Positions 53,087 through 63,068 of a stretch of 64,000 nt of DNA are shown here, one piece after another. Origin of the DNA: Sphingopyxis sp. USTB-05 (GTDB taxonomy: Bacteria > Pseudomonadota > Alphaproteobacteria > Sphingomonadales > Sphingomonadaceae); NCBI RefSeq assembly GCF_023822045.1, contig NZ_CP084712.1:3965001-4029000 (forward strand), read 5' to 3'. Positions within the stretch are counted from its first letter, which is position 1. Every line of letters begins with the position of its first letter. Under the pieces are notes generated by a model. That model had not been told where the DNA came from. It searched no databases and was given only the letters and a program-made list of their open reading frames with translations. The position numbers were made by a program, and so were the translations under genes.

Positions 53087-53953
53087 TTGACGTCCGATTC
53101 GACAGAAATTTTGCCCGCCGCGCCGCTCGGTTCCGTCACTATCCTGTTGGTCGGTTGCGGTAATATGGGCGGCGCCATGCTCGCGGGCTGGCTGCAAAGC
53201 GGCATAGCAGCCGCGTCGATAACCGTCGTCGACCCGTCGCTTGCGACCGCGCCGGCCGGCGTGCGATTGTGCGCTTCGGTCCCGGCCGACCTTGCGCCGC
53301 CCTCGGTGCTCGTGCTTGCGGTCAAGCCTCAGAAGCTCGCCGAAGTCGCCCCGACGCTGGCGGAATTGGTAACGCCGCACATGATGCTGGTTTCGGTGCT
53401 GGCGGCGGTCGAGTTTGCGACGCTCCGGCATCATTTCCCCGCCGCTGGATCCAGGGTTCGCGCGGTGCCCAATCTCCCTGCGGCGATCGGGCGCGGGTTT
53501 ACGGCACTGGCGGGAGACGGCGCCGACGGCGCGTCGCGCGCGCTGGCCGAAGCATTGTTTGCGCCGCTCGGGCTCGTCGAATGGATGGAAAACGAGCGAC
53601 TTTGCGCCATTGCGACGACGGTTTCGGGGGCGACGCCCGCCTTCTTCTTCCGGATCGCCGACGCGATGGCGCTCGCCGCCGAGGCACAGGGACTGAGCCG
53701 CGCACAGGCGCTGAGAATGATCGCCGAAACGATGGCCGGATCGGCTGCGATGCTGGCCAGTGCCGAGGCCGACCCCGCCGATATGGCACGCCGTGTCGCC
53801 AGCCCGGGGGGCGTGACGCTCGCGGGTCTCCAAGTCCTCGACGACAAAGATGCCCTCACCCGCCTGATGGCAGACACAATTGCCGCGTCGGCGGCGCGCA
53901 ACGACGAAATGACCCGGGCCTTCCGCCCCCATTCCCTCCCCCAAGATCAATGA
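53087..53953 (+). CDS. proC: Pyrroline-5-carboxylate reductase
   Basis: 288 aa from TTG 53087 (GGAG 9 nt upstream); ATG 52994 would extend it by 31 residues through low-GC sequence and is less likely. Rossmann motif [23 protein letters not shown]; mid-domain [38 protein letters not shown]-terminal dimer/active-site region [47 protein letters not shown] and [15 protein letters not shown], the family signature. It reduces 1-pyrroline-5-carboxylate to proline. The stop overlaps an ATG at 53950 (ATGA) that is in frame with the dehydrogenase gene. Confidence 0.93.
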   Translation: MTSDSTEILPAAPLGSVTILLVGCGNMGGAMLAGWLQSGIAAASITVVDPSLATAPAGVRLCASVPADLAPPSVLVLAVKPQKLAEVAPTLAELVTPHMMLVSVLAAVEFATLRHHFPAAGSRVRAVPNLPAAIGRGFTALAGDGADGASRALAEALFAPLGLVEWMENERLCAIATTVSGATPAFFFRIADAMALAAEAQGLSRAQALRMIAETMAGSAAMLASAEADPADMARRVASPGGVTLAGLQVLDDKDALTRLMADTIAASAARNDEMTRAFRPHSLPQDQ

Positions 53954-53964
53954 AGGACCTGCAA

Positions 53965-55542
<1,578 letters not shown>

Positions 55543-55591
55543 TTGGGAGAGGCTGCTTTGGGGTGGGAGCGGACATCCCGTCCCCCACTTC

Positions 55592-55682
55592 CGTCATCCC
55601 GGGCTTGACCCGGGATCCCGCTTTTTGGCGCGCTGACTGACTTCGATTTCAAGCGGGACCCCGGATCAAGTCCGGGGTGACG
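55592..55682. repeat. Type-1 palindrome pair (REPIN-like), copy E
   Basis: Reverse-oriented relative to copies A and B: CGTCATCCCGGGCTTGACCC ... AAGCGGGACCCCGGATCAAG, then TCCGGGGTGACG. Its centre and outer flank match copy B at 24376 closely (shared GGACGGGATGTCCGCTCCCA flank). Confidence 0.88.
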
Positions 55683-55822
55683 AAAAAGGATTGGTCGGCA
55701 ACCGGTCGTTTCCCATTTGCACCCCGGCGAAGGCCGGGGCCCAGGGCTTCAGAGAGCCGACCTCTGCTCGTTGCGCTCTGGACCCCGGCCTTCGCCGGGG
55801 CACACACCTGCAACGGCAGCAA
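55651..55822. repeat. Inverted copy of the ~174-bp block at 14034-14207
   Basis: Reverse complement of the 14034 block with only a 2-nt indel seen. It includes the right arm of copy E, the flank GGAAACGACCGGTTGCCGAC (in complement) and a complete type-2 palindrome pair, ending CTGCAACGGCAGCAA. Confidence 0.92.
55718..55804. repeat. Type-2 palindrome pair, third copy
   Basis: Arms TGCACCCCGGCGAAGGCCGG and the inverse ending CGCCGGGGCACACA, ~45-nt centre identical to the copy at 14051 (inverted), consistent with the duplicated block. Confidence 0.85.
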
Positions 55823-55885
55823 CCGGCCATTTTCGGACCTCTGTCATCGCCGTTCGTATCCGGCATCGAGGCTGCGCAAGACGTG

Positions 55886-56100
55886 CGCTATATTCCAAAG
55901 TTCAGGAAAGTTCAGCCCCGTGCGCGCCCCGATTTGGCAGTCGCGGGGTGCTGGGTACGCCCGGCACGTCCCGTCGTGGTCGCTACCTGCAAGCCGGGCA
56001 GCGACCGTTTTTGTTCACCAAATGAAAGAGCCGGATGAAGGCTGACACAGCCGGATAATGTAGGAAAGGCCTAATTTGATGCGGTGCGTGTTTGGGGTGG
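55886..56100 (-). repeat. ~215-bp interspersed repeat family, copy 3 (inverted)
   Basis: Opposite orientation to the copies at 24491 and 41701. In reverse complement it shows CCTTTCCTACATTATCCGGC, CATCCGGCTCTTTCAT, GGTGAACAAAAA, GGACGTGCCGGGCG and GGGCTGAACTTTCCTGAACT. Together with copy E and the 55651 block, repeats fill most of the 55543-56119 gap. Confidence 0.83.
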
Positions 56101-56119
56101 ATTCCAGACTCGTCGCCTT

Positions 56120-57706
56120 TCACCCACCCGGCGTTGCGCTGTCGTAAAAGGCGTCGAGATCCTTCTTGAACTGCCCGATCACCGCGGGGTTGATGTAGAC
56201 CATGTGGCCCGATTCATAATAATGATAGGTCAGGTTCTGACGCAGCGACGGGTCGATCTGCATATGCTTCAGATCATATTCGGCGCCGAAAAAGGGCGTC
56301 GCCATGTCGTAATAGCCGTTGAGTGACAGCACTTTCAGATAGGGGTTCTGGCGCATCGCCGCCGACAGGTCGAGCGCGGTGTTGGCGAGCGCCATCTGCG
56401 CCCCGCCCTGCCGCCCGCCCGGCGCGCGATGGCGCTGATCCCAGTTGCCGCCGCCGATCTTGACGTAATAATTCGGGCGGTAGCTGAGTTTGGTTTTGTA
56501 GCCGAGCGTGCCGAACAGATATTTGTTGAGCGCGCCGACATAGGGCCCGCTGATCGCCGCGTCGGTCGTGTCGAATTCGGGGCCTTCGCCCGCTGCATCG
56601 ACGTCGATGCCGACGAAACGCGAATCGAGCCGGCCGACCGTCCGCTTCTGGTCGCGCATCAGTTCCTTGCGGAACCGCGAGAGCTCGACGCGCAGGTCGG
56701 CGTCGAGGATATATTTGACCGACAGGCCGGTATAGGCGCTCATCTGCTGCGCGACGGCGTTGCGTTCCTCGTCGCCGAGGTCCGATCCCTTGGCGAGCGC
56801 GGAGGCGTAGGGGCCCGTCGTCCATTGCCGCACTTCGGTCAGGAAGGGTTCGAGCGCGGCGGGCTTGTTGGGCAGCCGGTTGTGATACCAAGCGGTCGCG
56901 GCATAGGTCGGCAGATAGGTCAGGTAGATCTGGTCGTAGCCCGGCTGGCGCACGCCATAGTTCAGGATCGACGACAGCAGGACGACGCCGTTCATCTGGA
57001 CGCCGCGTTGCTGAAGCGCATAGACGAGGCCGGCGCCGCGCAGCGTGCCATAGCTTTCGCCGAACAGGAATTTCGGGCTGTCCCATCGGTCGTTGATCGT
57101 AAGGTAGCGCATGATGCCGCGTGAAAAGGCGTCGATATCCTGATCGACGCCCCAGAATTCGGGGCCCTTCGACTTGCCGATCGGGCGCGACAGGCCGGTG
57201 CCGATGGCGTCGAGGAAGACTATGTCGGTCTTGTCGAGCAGCGTCTCGGGATTGCTGCGGATGCGATAGGGCGCGGGTGCGGTGCTGCCGGCGGTCGGCG
57301 TTTCGACGAGCACCGGGCCGATAGATCCCATGTGCAGCCACATGCTCGACGATCCCGGCCCGCCGTTGAAGGTGAAGGTCACGGGCCGCGGCGCAGCGCC
57401 CTTGGGCCGGTCGGCGACATAGGCGACATAGAACATGCTCGCGACCGCTTCCCCGTCGTCGTTGCGGATCGTGAGCGTGCCAGGCGTGGCGGTATAAGCG
57501 ATCGTCCGCCCCGCGACCGTCACGCTGCCGCGTTTCGGCTGCGCATCCTCCTCGGCGCTGGCGCGCGCGATATCCTCTTCGGGTTCGTTCGTATCGGCCT
57601 TGGCGCTTTCACTCTTGCCGGTTTCGGCATTCTTGTCCTGCGCGGCGGCGGGAAAGGCGAGCGCCGCGGCGAGCGCGACGACAAGCGGGGTGCGGTTCAT
57701 ACGCAT
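56120..57706 (-). CDS. Exported S10-family serine carboxypeptidase-like protein
   Basis: 528 aa. Signal peptide (MRMNRTPLVVALAAALAFPAAAQ), an acidic linker, then the S10 fold: FTFNGGPGSSSMWLHMGSIGP (oxyanion region), PKFLFGESYGTLRGAGLVYALQ (catalytic Ser in GESYG), GYYDMATPFFGAEYD (Asp) and YYESGHMVYINP (His). S10 enzymes remove C-terminal residues from peptides. ATG 57706 has GGAG 6 nt upstream. Last gene of the five-gene minus-strand unit (GH127, GGT, DUF885, DUF885, S10) with gaps of 37, 17, 8 and 33 nt. Confidence 0.93.
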   Translation of the reverse strand: MRMNRTPLVVALAAALAFPAAAQDKNAETGKSESAKADTNEPEEDIARASAEEDAQPKRGSVTVAGRTIAYTATPGTLTIRNDDGEAVASMFYVAYVADRPKGAAPRPVTFTFNGGPGSSSMWLHMGSIGPVLVETPTAGSTAPAPYRIRSNPETLLDKTDIVFLDAIGTGLSRPIGKSKGPEFWGVDQDIDAFSRGIMRYLTINDRWDSPKFLFGESYGTLRGAGLVYALQQRGVQMNGVVLLSSILNYGVRQPGYDQIYLTYLPTYAATAWYHNRLPNKPAALEPFLTEVRQWTTGPYASALAKGSDLGDEERNAVAQQMSAYTGLSVKYILDADLRVELSRFRKELMRDQKRTVGRLDSRFVGIDVDAAGEGPEFDTTDAAISGPYVGALNKYLFGTLGYKTKLSYRPNYYVKIGGGNWDQRHRAPGGRQGGAQMALANTALDLSAAMRQNPYLKVLSLNGYYDMATPFFGAEYDLKHMQIDPSLRQNLTYHYYESGHMVYINPAVIGQFKKDLDAFYDSATPGG

Positions 57707-57739
57707 GGATCTCTCCTGGGGATGTGTCGGTTTATGGGA

Positions 57740-59542
57740 TCAGGGCGCGACCGCGGTCGGGCCCTCGCCGCCGTCGGCGATGAATTTTTCGAGCTGTTGT
57801 TCGAGCACCGGCAGCGGCACCGACCCCAAGGCGAGGAAGGTATCGTGGAATTTGCGCTGGTCGAACTTTGGCCCCAACTCGGCCTCTGCCTTGGCGCGCA
57901 GGCGTCGGATCGTGATTTCGCCAAGCTTGTAGGCGAGCGCCTGCCCCGGCCAACTGATATAGCGGTCGATCTCGGTCTCGACATCGTGGCGAGCGAGCGC
58001 GGTGTGGCTCGCAAGATAGTCGATCGCCTTTTCGCGGCTCCAGCCATAATGATGAACGCCGGTGTCGACGACGAGCCGCGAGGCGCGCCACATCTCGAAC
58101 GACAGCCGTCCGAAATCCTCATAGGGCGTGCGATAGATGCCCATCTTGGTGCCGAGCCATTCGGTATAGAGCCCCCAGCCTTCGCCATAGCCCGAGAAAT
58201 AGGTCTGGCGCCGGAACGCCGGCCATTTCGTCGTCTCGAGCGCGACCGCAGCCTGGAAGCTGTGCCCGGGGACGCATTCGTGGAGCGTCAGCGCGGGGAT
58301 CTGGTACAGCGGGCGCGAAGGCAGGTCATAGGTGTTCATCAGGCACGCATCGAGCCCACCGCGTCCCGATGTATAGGTTGGGGCGATCGCGTCGGGCACC
58401 GGCAGGATGGTGAAGCGGTAACGCGGCAGGAAGCCGATGGTATATTTGAGCTGACCGTCGGCGCGTTTCGCGACAAGCGCCGAGAAGGCGAGCAGTTCCT
58501 CGGGCGTCTTCGCATAAAATTGCGGATCGGTGCGCAGGAAGTGGATGAAGGCAGCAAGGTCGCCCTTGAACCCGGCCTTTTCCTTCACCTGTTCCATTTC
58601 GGCGGTGATCCGCGCGACTTCCTTGAGACCGATCTGGTGGATCTCTTCGGCGGTCAGCGCGGTGGTCGTATATTCCCTGATCTGCGCCTGATAGAAAGCC
58701 TTGCCGTCGGGCATCGCTTCGGCGGCGAGCGTGGTGCGCGCCTTCGGCAGATATTCGTCTTTGAAAAAGGTCAGCAGCTTGGCGTAGGCGGGCGCGACTG
58801 CCCCCGAAATCACCTGCTGCGCTTCGGCGCGCAGCCGTTCCTGATCGGCCGCAGGGATCGTCGAGGGCATTTTGGCGAAGGCGCTGTAGAAGGGATTTTT
58901 CGCCGGATCGGTATCGACATAGGCCGCGATCGTCGCGTCGCGTCCTTCGAGCGAGGCACGCGGTACGCTGAACCCTCGCTTGAGCCCCGCCCGCATGTTG
59001 ACGATCTGCTCGTCGAAATAGCGGGGAATGTCGCGCATGCGGCCGATGTAGCGCTGATATTCTTCGAGCGACGGCCAGGCGTCGCGCGCGCTCAGCCCCG
59101 ACCAGAACTGGCTGTCGGCGTTGAACGGCATCTCCCACGTCCGATATTTGCCTTCGGCGACGAACGCCTCGAGGCTGGTGCGCAGCACCGCGGCGTTGAT
59201 CTTCTCATTCTCCGACAATTGATCGACCGGAATCGCATCGAGCGCGGCGAGCGTCTTTTTCCAATAGGCCTGCCGTGCCGCCTGCGTTGCCGCATCGACG
59301 CGCGGCAGATGGTCGGCCGAGGCGGTGAAGGGCGGATCGCCGACGCGGCGGGCAAATTCTTTCTGCCGCCACGCCCATTCCTCTTCATAGAGCGCCTTCA
59401 GCCGGGCGTCAGCGCTTCCCGGCGTGGCCGCCGCGGCCAAAGGGGCAGCCGCGGCGGGCGCCTCTGCCGCAGCGGGCGCAAGCGGCAGGAAAGCGAGGGT
59501 CGAAAGCAGGATCGTGCGGGTAAGCAATATTCGTCTCCTCAT
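57740..59542 (-). CDS. DUF885 exported protein (putative metallopeptidase), paralogue 1
   Basis: 600 aa. Signal-like N-terminus MRRRILLTRTILLSTLAFLPLAPAAAEA. The family hallmarks are present: ADARLKALYEEEWAWRQKEFAR near the start, RYIGRMRDIPRYFDEQIVNMRAGLKRGFSVPRASLEGRD, ALTLHECVPGHSFQ (HExxxxH-type metal motif), TYFSGYGEGWGLYTEWLG, and KLGEITIRRLRAKAEAELG. DUF885 members look like membrane-associated zinc carboxypeptidases/aminopeptidases. ATG 59542 is not preceded by a good ribosome-binding site; a TTG at 59527 with AGGAG 7 nt upstream would also leave a signal peptide (MLTRTILLSTLAFLP...). Confidence 0.87.
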   Translation of the reverse strand: MRRRILLTRTILLSTLAFLPLAPAAAEAPAAAAPLAAAATPGSADARLKALYEEEWAWRQKEFARRVGDPPFTASADHLPRVDAATQAARQAYWKKTLAALDAIPVDQLSENEKINAAVLRTSLEAFVAEGKYRTWEMPFNADSQFWSGLSARDAWPSLEEYQRYIGRMRDIPRYFDEQIVNMRAGLKRGFSVPRASLEGRDATIAAYVDTDPAKNPFYSAFAKMPSTIPAADQERLRAEAQQVISGAVAPAYAKLLTFFKDEYLPKARTTLAAEAMPDGKAFYQAQIREYTTTALTAEEIHQIGLKEVARITAEMEQVKEKAGFKGDLAAFIHFLRTDPQFYAKTPEELLAFSALVAKRADGQLKYTIGFLPRYRFTILPVPDAIAPTYTSGRGGLDACLMNTYDLPSRPLYQIPALTLHECVPGHSFQAAVALETTKWPAFRRQTYFSGYGEGWGLYTEWLGTKMGIYRTPYEDFGRLSFEMWRASRLVVDTGVHHYGWSREKAIDYLASHTALARHDVETEIDRYISWPGQALAYKLGEITIRRLRAKAEAELGPKFDQRKFHDTFLALGSVPLPVLEQQLEKFIADGGEGPTAVAP

Positions 59543-59550
59543 CGGAAAAA

Positions 59551-61302
59551 TCAGGCGGCCGGTTCGGGATTGGGGTTCTTGCCCCCGCCCGCGATCCACT
59601 CGTCGAGTACGCGTTCGAGCGTCGGCAGCGGCACCGACCCTAGCCCGAGCAACGTGTCGTGGAACCAGCGCTGATCGAAATTGGCGCCAAGCTTTGCTTC
59701 GGCCTCGGCGCGCTTGCGGCGGATCAGCATCTCGCCGAGCTTGTAGGCAAGCGCCTGCCCCGGGTCATTGATGTAACGGTCGACCTCGATCGTGACCTCA
59801 TGATCCGACAAGGCGGTATGCGCTTTCATGAAATCGAGCGCCTGCTGGCGCGTCCAGCCCTTGTGATGCAGCCCGGTGTCGACGACAAGCCGCGCGGCGC
59901 GCCACATTTCATAGGTTTCGCGGCCGAACTCGTCATAGGGCGTCTCGTAAATGCCCATCTGAATGCCGAGCCATTCGGTATAGAGCCCCCAGCCCTCACC
60001 ATAGCCCGAGAAATAGGTGGTGCGGCGGATCTGCGGCCGGTCGGGCGCCTCGAGCGCGAGTGCGGCCTGGAAGCTGTGGCCGGGTGCGCATTCGTGCGCG
60101 GTCAGCGGCGGGATCGTATAGAGCGGCCGCGCCGGGAGGTTATATGTGTTCATCAAACAGCTTTCGAGCCCGCCGTTGCCGCCGGTCGCGAAGGGCGCGA
60201 TATTGTCCGGCGTCTGACGGATCGTGAAGCGATAGCGTGGCAGATGACCGACAAGGAATTTGAGCTGGCCGTTGATCTTGTTCGCGACATAGGCCGATTT
60301 CGCCATCAGTTCGTACGGCGACTTGGCGGCAAACTGCGGGTCGGTCTTTAGGAAGTGGAGGAAGCCGGCGAAATCGCCCGTCCATCCCGACTTCTTCATC
60401 GTCGCCTGCATATCGGCGTCGATCCGCGCGACCTCCTTGACCCCGATTTCGTGGATTTGCTCGGGCGTCAGGTCGAGCGTCGTATATTGGCGTATTTTCG
60501 CGGCATAATAGGCCTTGCCGTCGGGCAGCGCCTCCCCCGCGATCGGGACGCGCGCGTTGGGGATATATTCGTCGCGCACGAACGCGCGGAGCTTGGCGAA
60601 AGCGGGCGCTGCCGCCGCAACCGCGGCGCGGCCCTCGGCGACGAGGGCGGCGCGCTCGCTTTCGGGAATATTGCCGGGGATCGCGGCGAAGCTGGTGAAA
60701 AGCGGATTCTTGTCGACATTGGGGTCGGCCAATGGCGCGATCGGCGCATCGCGGCCCGCAAGCGAAACGCGCGGTTTGGTGAAGCCACGCTTGAGGCCCG
60801 CGCGCATGTTGACGATCTGCTCGTCGATATAGCGCGGCATGTCGCCAAGGCGCTTGATATAGTTGCGATAGGCCTGTGCCCCCGACAATCCGCCGCGCGG
60901 CGCGATCCACGTCCAGAAACCGAATGGATCCTCAAACTCGCGATATTTCTGTTCGAGCGCAAACTCCTCGAGCGCGGTCTTGAATACTTCGGCGTTGATC
61001 CGCTCTTCGGGCGAGAGCTGGTCGAAGGGGATTTTGTTGAGCTCGGCCAGCGCGTTGCCCCAATAGGCGGCGCGGCGCGCCTGGCTCGCGGCGTCGACGT
61101 TCGGCAGACGGTCGCTGCCTTCGCGTTCGCCGTCGGGGTCGAGCGCGAGTTCCTTGGTACGCCACTGCCATTCGGCGTCATAAAGCGCCTTCAGCCGCGC
61201 GTCGGCCGAGGCGGTCGCCGATTGGGTCGTCGCCTGTGCAAAGACGGGGGTGGCGGTCGCGAGCGCGGTGACAGCCAGCGCGGCGGCGGCGAAATATCGC
61301 AT
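59551..61302 (-). CDS. DUF885 exported protein (putative metallopeptidase), paralogue 2
   Basis: 583 aa. Signal peptide MRYFAAAALAVTALATATPVFAQ; ribosome-binding site AGGAGAG before the ATG. The domain order parallels the downstream gene: ADARLKALYDAEWQWRTKELA, NYIKRLGDMPRYIDEQIVNMRAGLKRGFTKPRVSLAGRDAPIAP, LTAHECAPGHSFQAALALE, TYFSGYGEGWGLYTEWLG. The HEcxPGHSFQ motif suggests a metal site. The two copies are separated by 8 nt: a tandem duplication with clear divergence elsewhere, so they probably differ in substrate. Confidence 0.92.
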   Translation of the reverse strand: MRYFAAAALAVTALATATPVFAQATTQSATASADARLKALYDAEWQWRTKELALDPDGEREGSDRLPNVDAASQARRAAYWGNALAELNKIPFDQLSPEERINAEVFKTALEEFALEQKYREFEDPFGFWTWIAPRGGLSGAQAYRNYIKRLGDMPRYIDEQIVNMRAGLKRGFTKPRVSLAGRDAPIAPLADPNVDKNPLFTSFAAIPGNIPESERAALVAEGRAAVAAAAPAFAKLRAFVRDEYIPNARVPIAGEALPDGKAYYAAKIRQYTTLDLTPEQIHEIGVKEVARIDADMQATMKKSGWTGDFAGFLHFLKTDPQFAAKSPYELMAKSAYVANKINGQLKFLVGHLPRYRFTIRQTPDNIAPFATGGNGGLESCLMNTYNLPARPLYTIPPLTAHECAPGHSFQAALALEAPDRPQIRRTTYFSGYGEGWGLYTEWLGIQMGIYETPYDEFGRETYEMWRAARLVVDTGLHHKGWTRQQALDFMKAHTALSDHEVTIEVDRYINDPGQALAYKLGEMLIRRKRAEAEAKLGANFDQRWFHDTLLGLGSVPLPTLERVLDEWIAGGGKNPNPEPAA

Positions 61303-61319
61303 CTTCTCTCTCCTGTTGA

Positions 61320-63031
61320 TCAGTAGCCGGCGGCAAGGCCGGCGCGGCGGGGGTCGGCAACGCCGGTCAGGCTGCCGTCGGGATTGCGCTGGATCGCCTG
61401 GATCGATCCGAAGTGCCAATTATAGGGGGCAGTCGGGCGGACATTGACGCCGTAACGCGTCTTGAGTTCGTCGCGCACCGCTTGCGTCACGCGGCTTTCG
61501 ATCACCATCGGCACGCCGGCCTGCGATCCCTGGAAACGCGGCGCGTCGACCGCCTGCTCGAGCGGCATGCCGTAACCGAGCAGGTTGATCAGCGTGATCG
61601 TCACCGCGCGCGACGACAGGCCGGGGCCCCGATCGTCATCCACGGCTTGCCGTCCTTGGCGACCATCGTCGGCGGGAAGGGCGAAATGACGCGGCGACCG
61701 GGGCCGGCGGTATTGCCGGGGAAATTGTTGCCGCTGTTCATCGCGATCCCGTCGACGACCATGCCGGTCGCGAAGGTGCTGCCGTAAACCGAGTGGGTGA
61801 CCGAGGCCATGTTGCCCTGCGCGTCGACCGCCACGAGATGGTTGGTGTCGGTCGAATGGCGGTCGTGGGTACTGAAATCGGCCGCGAGTTCGAGCGCGCC
61901 TCCCGGCGTCGCTGCGGCCTGCGGCGATGTTGCTGCCGGTTTGGGCAAGCTGGCGGTCACCTGCGCGGCGAAGCGCTTTGCATTGTCTTTCGACAACAGC
62001 ATCTCGGTCGGCACGTCATAGCTCAGCGGATCGCGCACGAATTCATCGGTCGCCGTTTCGGCATAACCGAACGCGCGGCGGATCAGTTCGAGTGCCTCGG
62101 CCGACTGCGAATAATGCGGCCGCGCCTTGAGGTCGTAATTTTCGGCGACGTTGAGCACCATCGAGATCAGCGTGCCGGCGGTCGACGGCGGCGGCGCGCC
62201 GATGATCTCATAACCGTTGTAGGTTGAACGGAGCGGGGTTTCCCAGCGTGCCTTGTACCCGGCAAGCTCTTCCGCTGTCAGCCCGCCGCCGGTCGCGCGC
62301 ACCGCGGCGACGAAGCGTTGCGCCCATTCGCCGGTGTAGATGTACGACGGCCCCTCGGCCGCAATGCGGCGCATCGCCTGTGCGAGGCGCGGATGCTTCA
62401 CGATCGTGCCGACGGGCGGGACATAGCCGTCGGGCAGATATTCCTCGCGCCCCGACGGGTAGGCGGAAAGGCGCGTCAGCGCCGCTTCGGCGAGTTCGCC
62501 ATAGAGGAAGGAATACATCGGATAGCCATCGTCGGCGAGCTTGATCGCAGGGGCGAAATAGTCGGCCCATTTGAGCGTCCCGAAGCGGTCCGCCGCCGCC
62601 TTCAGCCCCGCGACGGTGCCGGGAATTCCGATGCGCTTGCCTGATGTGTCGGGCAGCCGTTCGCCGCCGCCGCCGGTATATTGCGCCCAGCCGCCGCCGA
62701 CCTGCGCATCCTTCGTATGGTCGAGTTCGGCATCGAGATAATGATATTCTTTCGTCTTTGCGTCATAATAGAGGATCGAGACCCCACCCGCGAGCGTCGT
62801 CATCTGGGGCTCGATCACCGCCTGCATCGGGACCGCGGTCAGCACGGCGTCGAGCGCGGTGCCGCCTTTCTTCATCACCTCGACCATCGCCTTGGTCACC
62901 GTGGGGTTGGACGAGGAGGCCATCGCCGATTTGGCGTGGACCGCGGGCTTGGCGCCCTGTTCCTGTGCGAGCGTCGGTGCCGTAAATATCACAAGCCCGA
63001 GCGTGACGAGCAGTCGATAGCGTCTGTCCAT
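61320..63031 (-). pseudogene. Gamma-glutamyltransferase with a frameshift
   Basis: Exported GGT: signal peptide (MDRRYRLLVTLGLVIFTAPTLAQ), large subunit with NPTVTKAMVEVMKKGGTALDAVLTAVPMQAVIEPQMTTLAGGVSILYY and GKRIGIPGTVAGLKAAADRFG, and the small subunit beginning at the nucleophile Thr396 in TDTNHLVAVDAQGNMASVTHSVYGSTFATGMVVDGIAMNSGNNFPG. Frame 1 ends at GKPWMTIGAP followed by ACRRAR and a stop; the next frame continues GLSSRAVTITLINLLGYGMPLEQAVDAPRFQGS to 61320. One missing G in the G/C run near 61621-61630 explains it. Either a recent inactivation or a sequencing error. If intact it would be ~570 aa and process glutathione or gamma-glutamyl peptides. Confidence 0.85.
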
Positions 63032-63068
63032 TTTGCGACCCCCTGTTTCATTGGCAGATATGCGTGCG

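Noticed and set aside
55677..56045. 122-codon frame across the repeats, with similar peptides (FQSSGKFSP, RAATxFLFTE) in the other repeat copies
   Set aside because: The peptide similarity comes from the DNA repeat itself; frames shift between copies and start codons are not conserved, so a gene is not supported.
57332..59674. 780-codon open frame on the plus strand opposite the DUF885 gene
   Set aside because: High-GC third positions keep antisense frames open; it lacks family resemblance and a ribosome-binding site, and the minus-strand gene has clear domain motifs.
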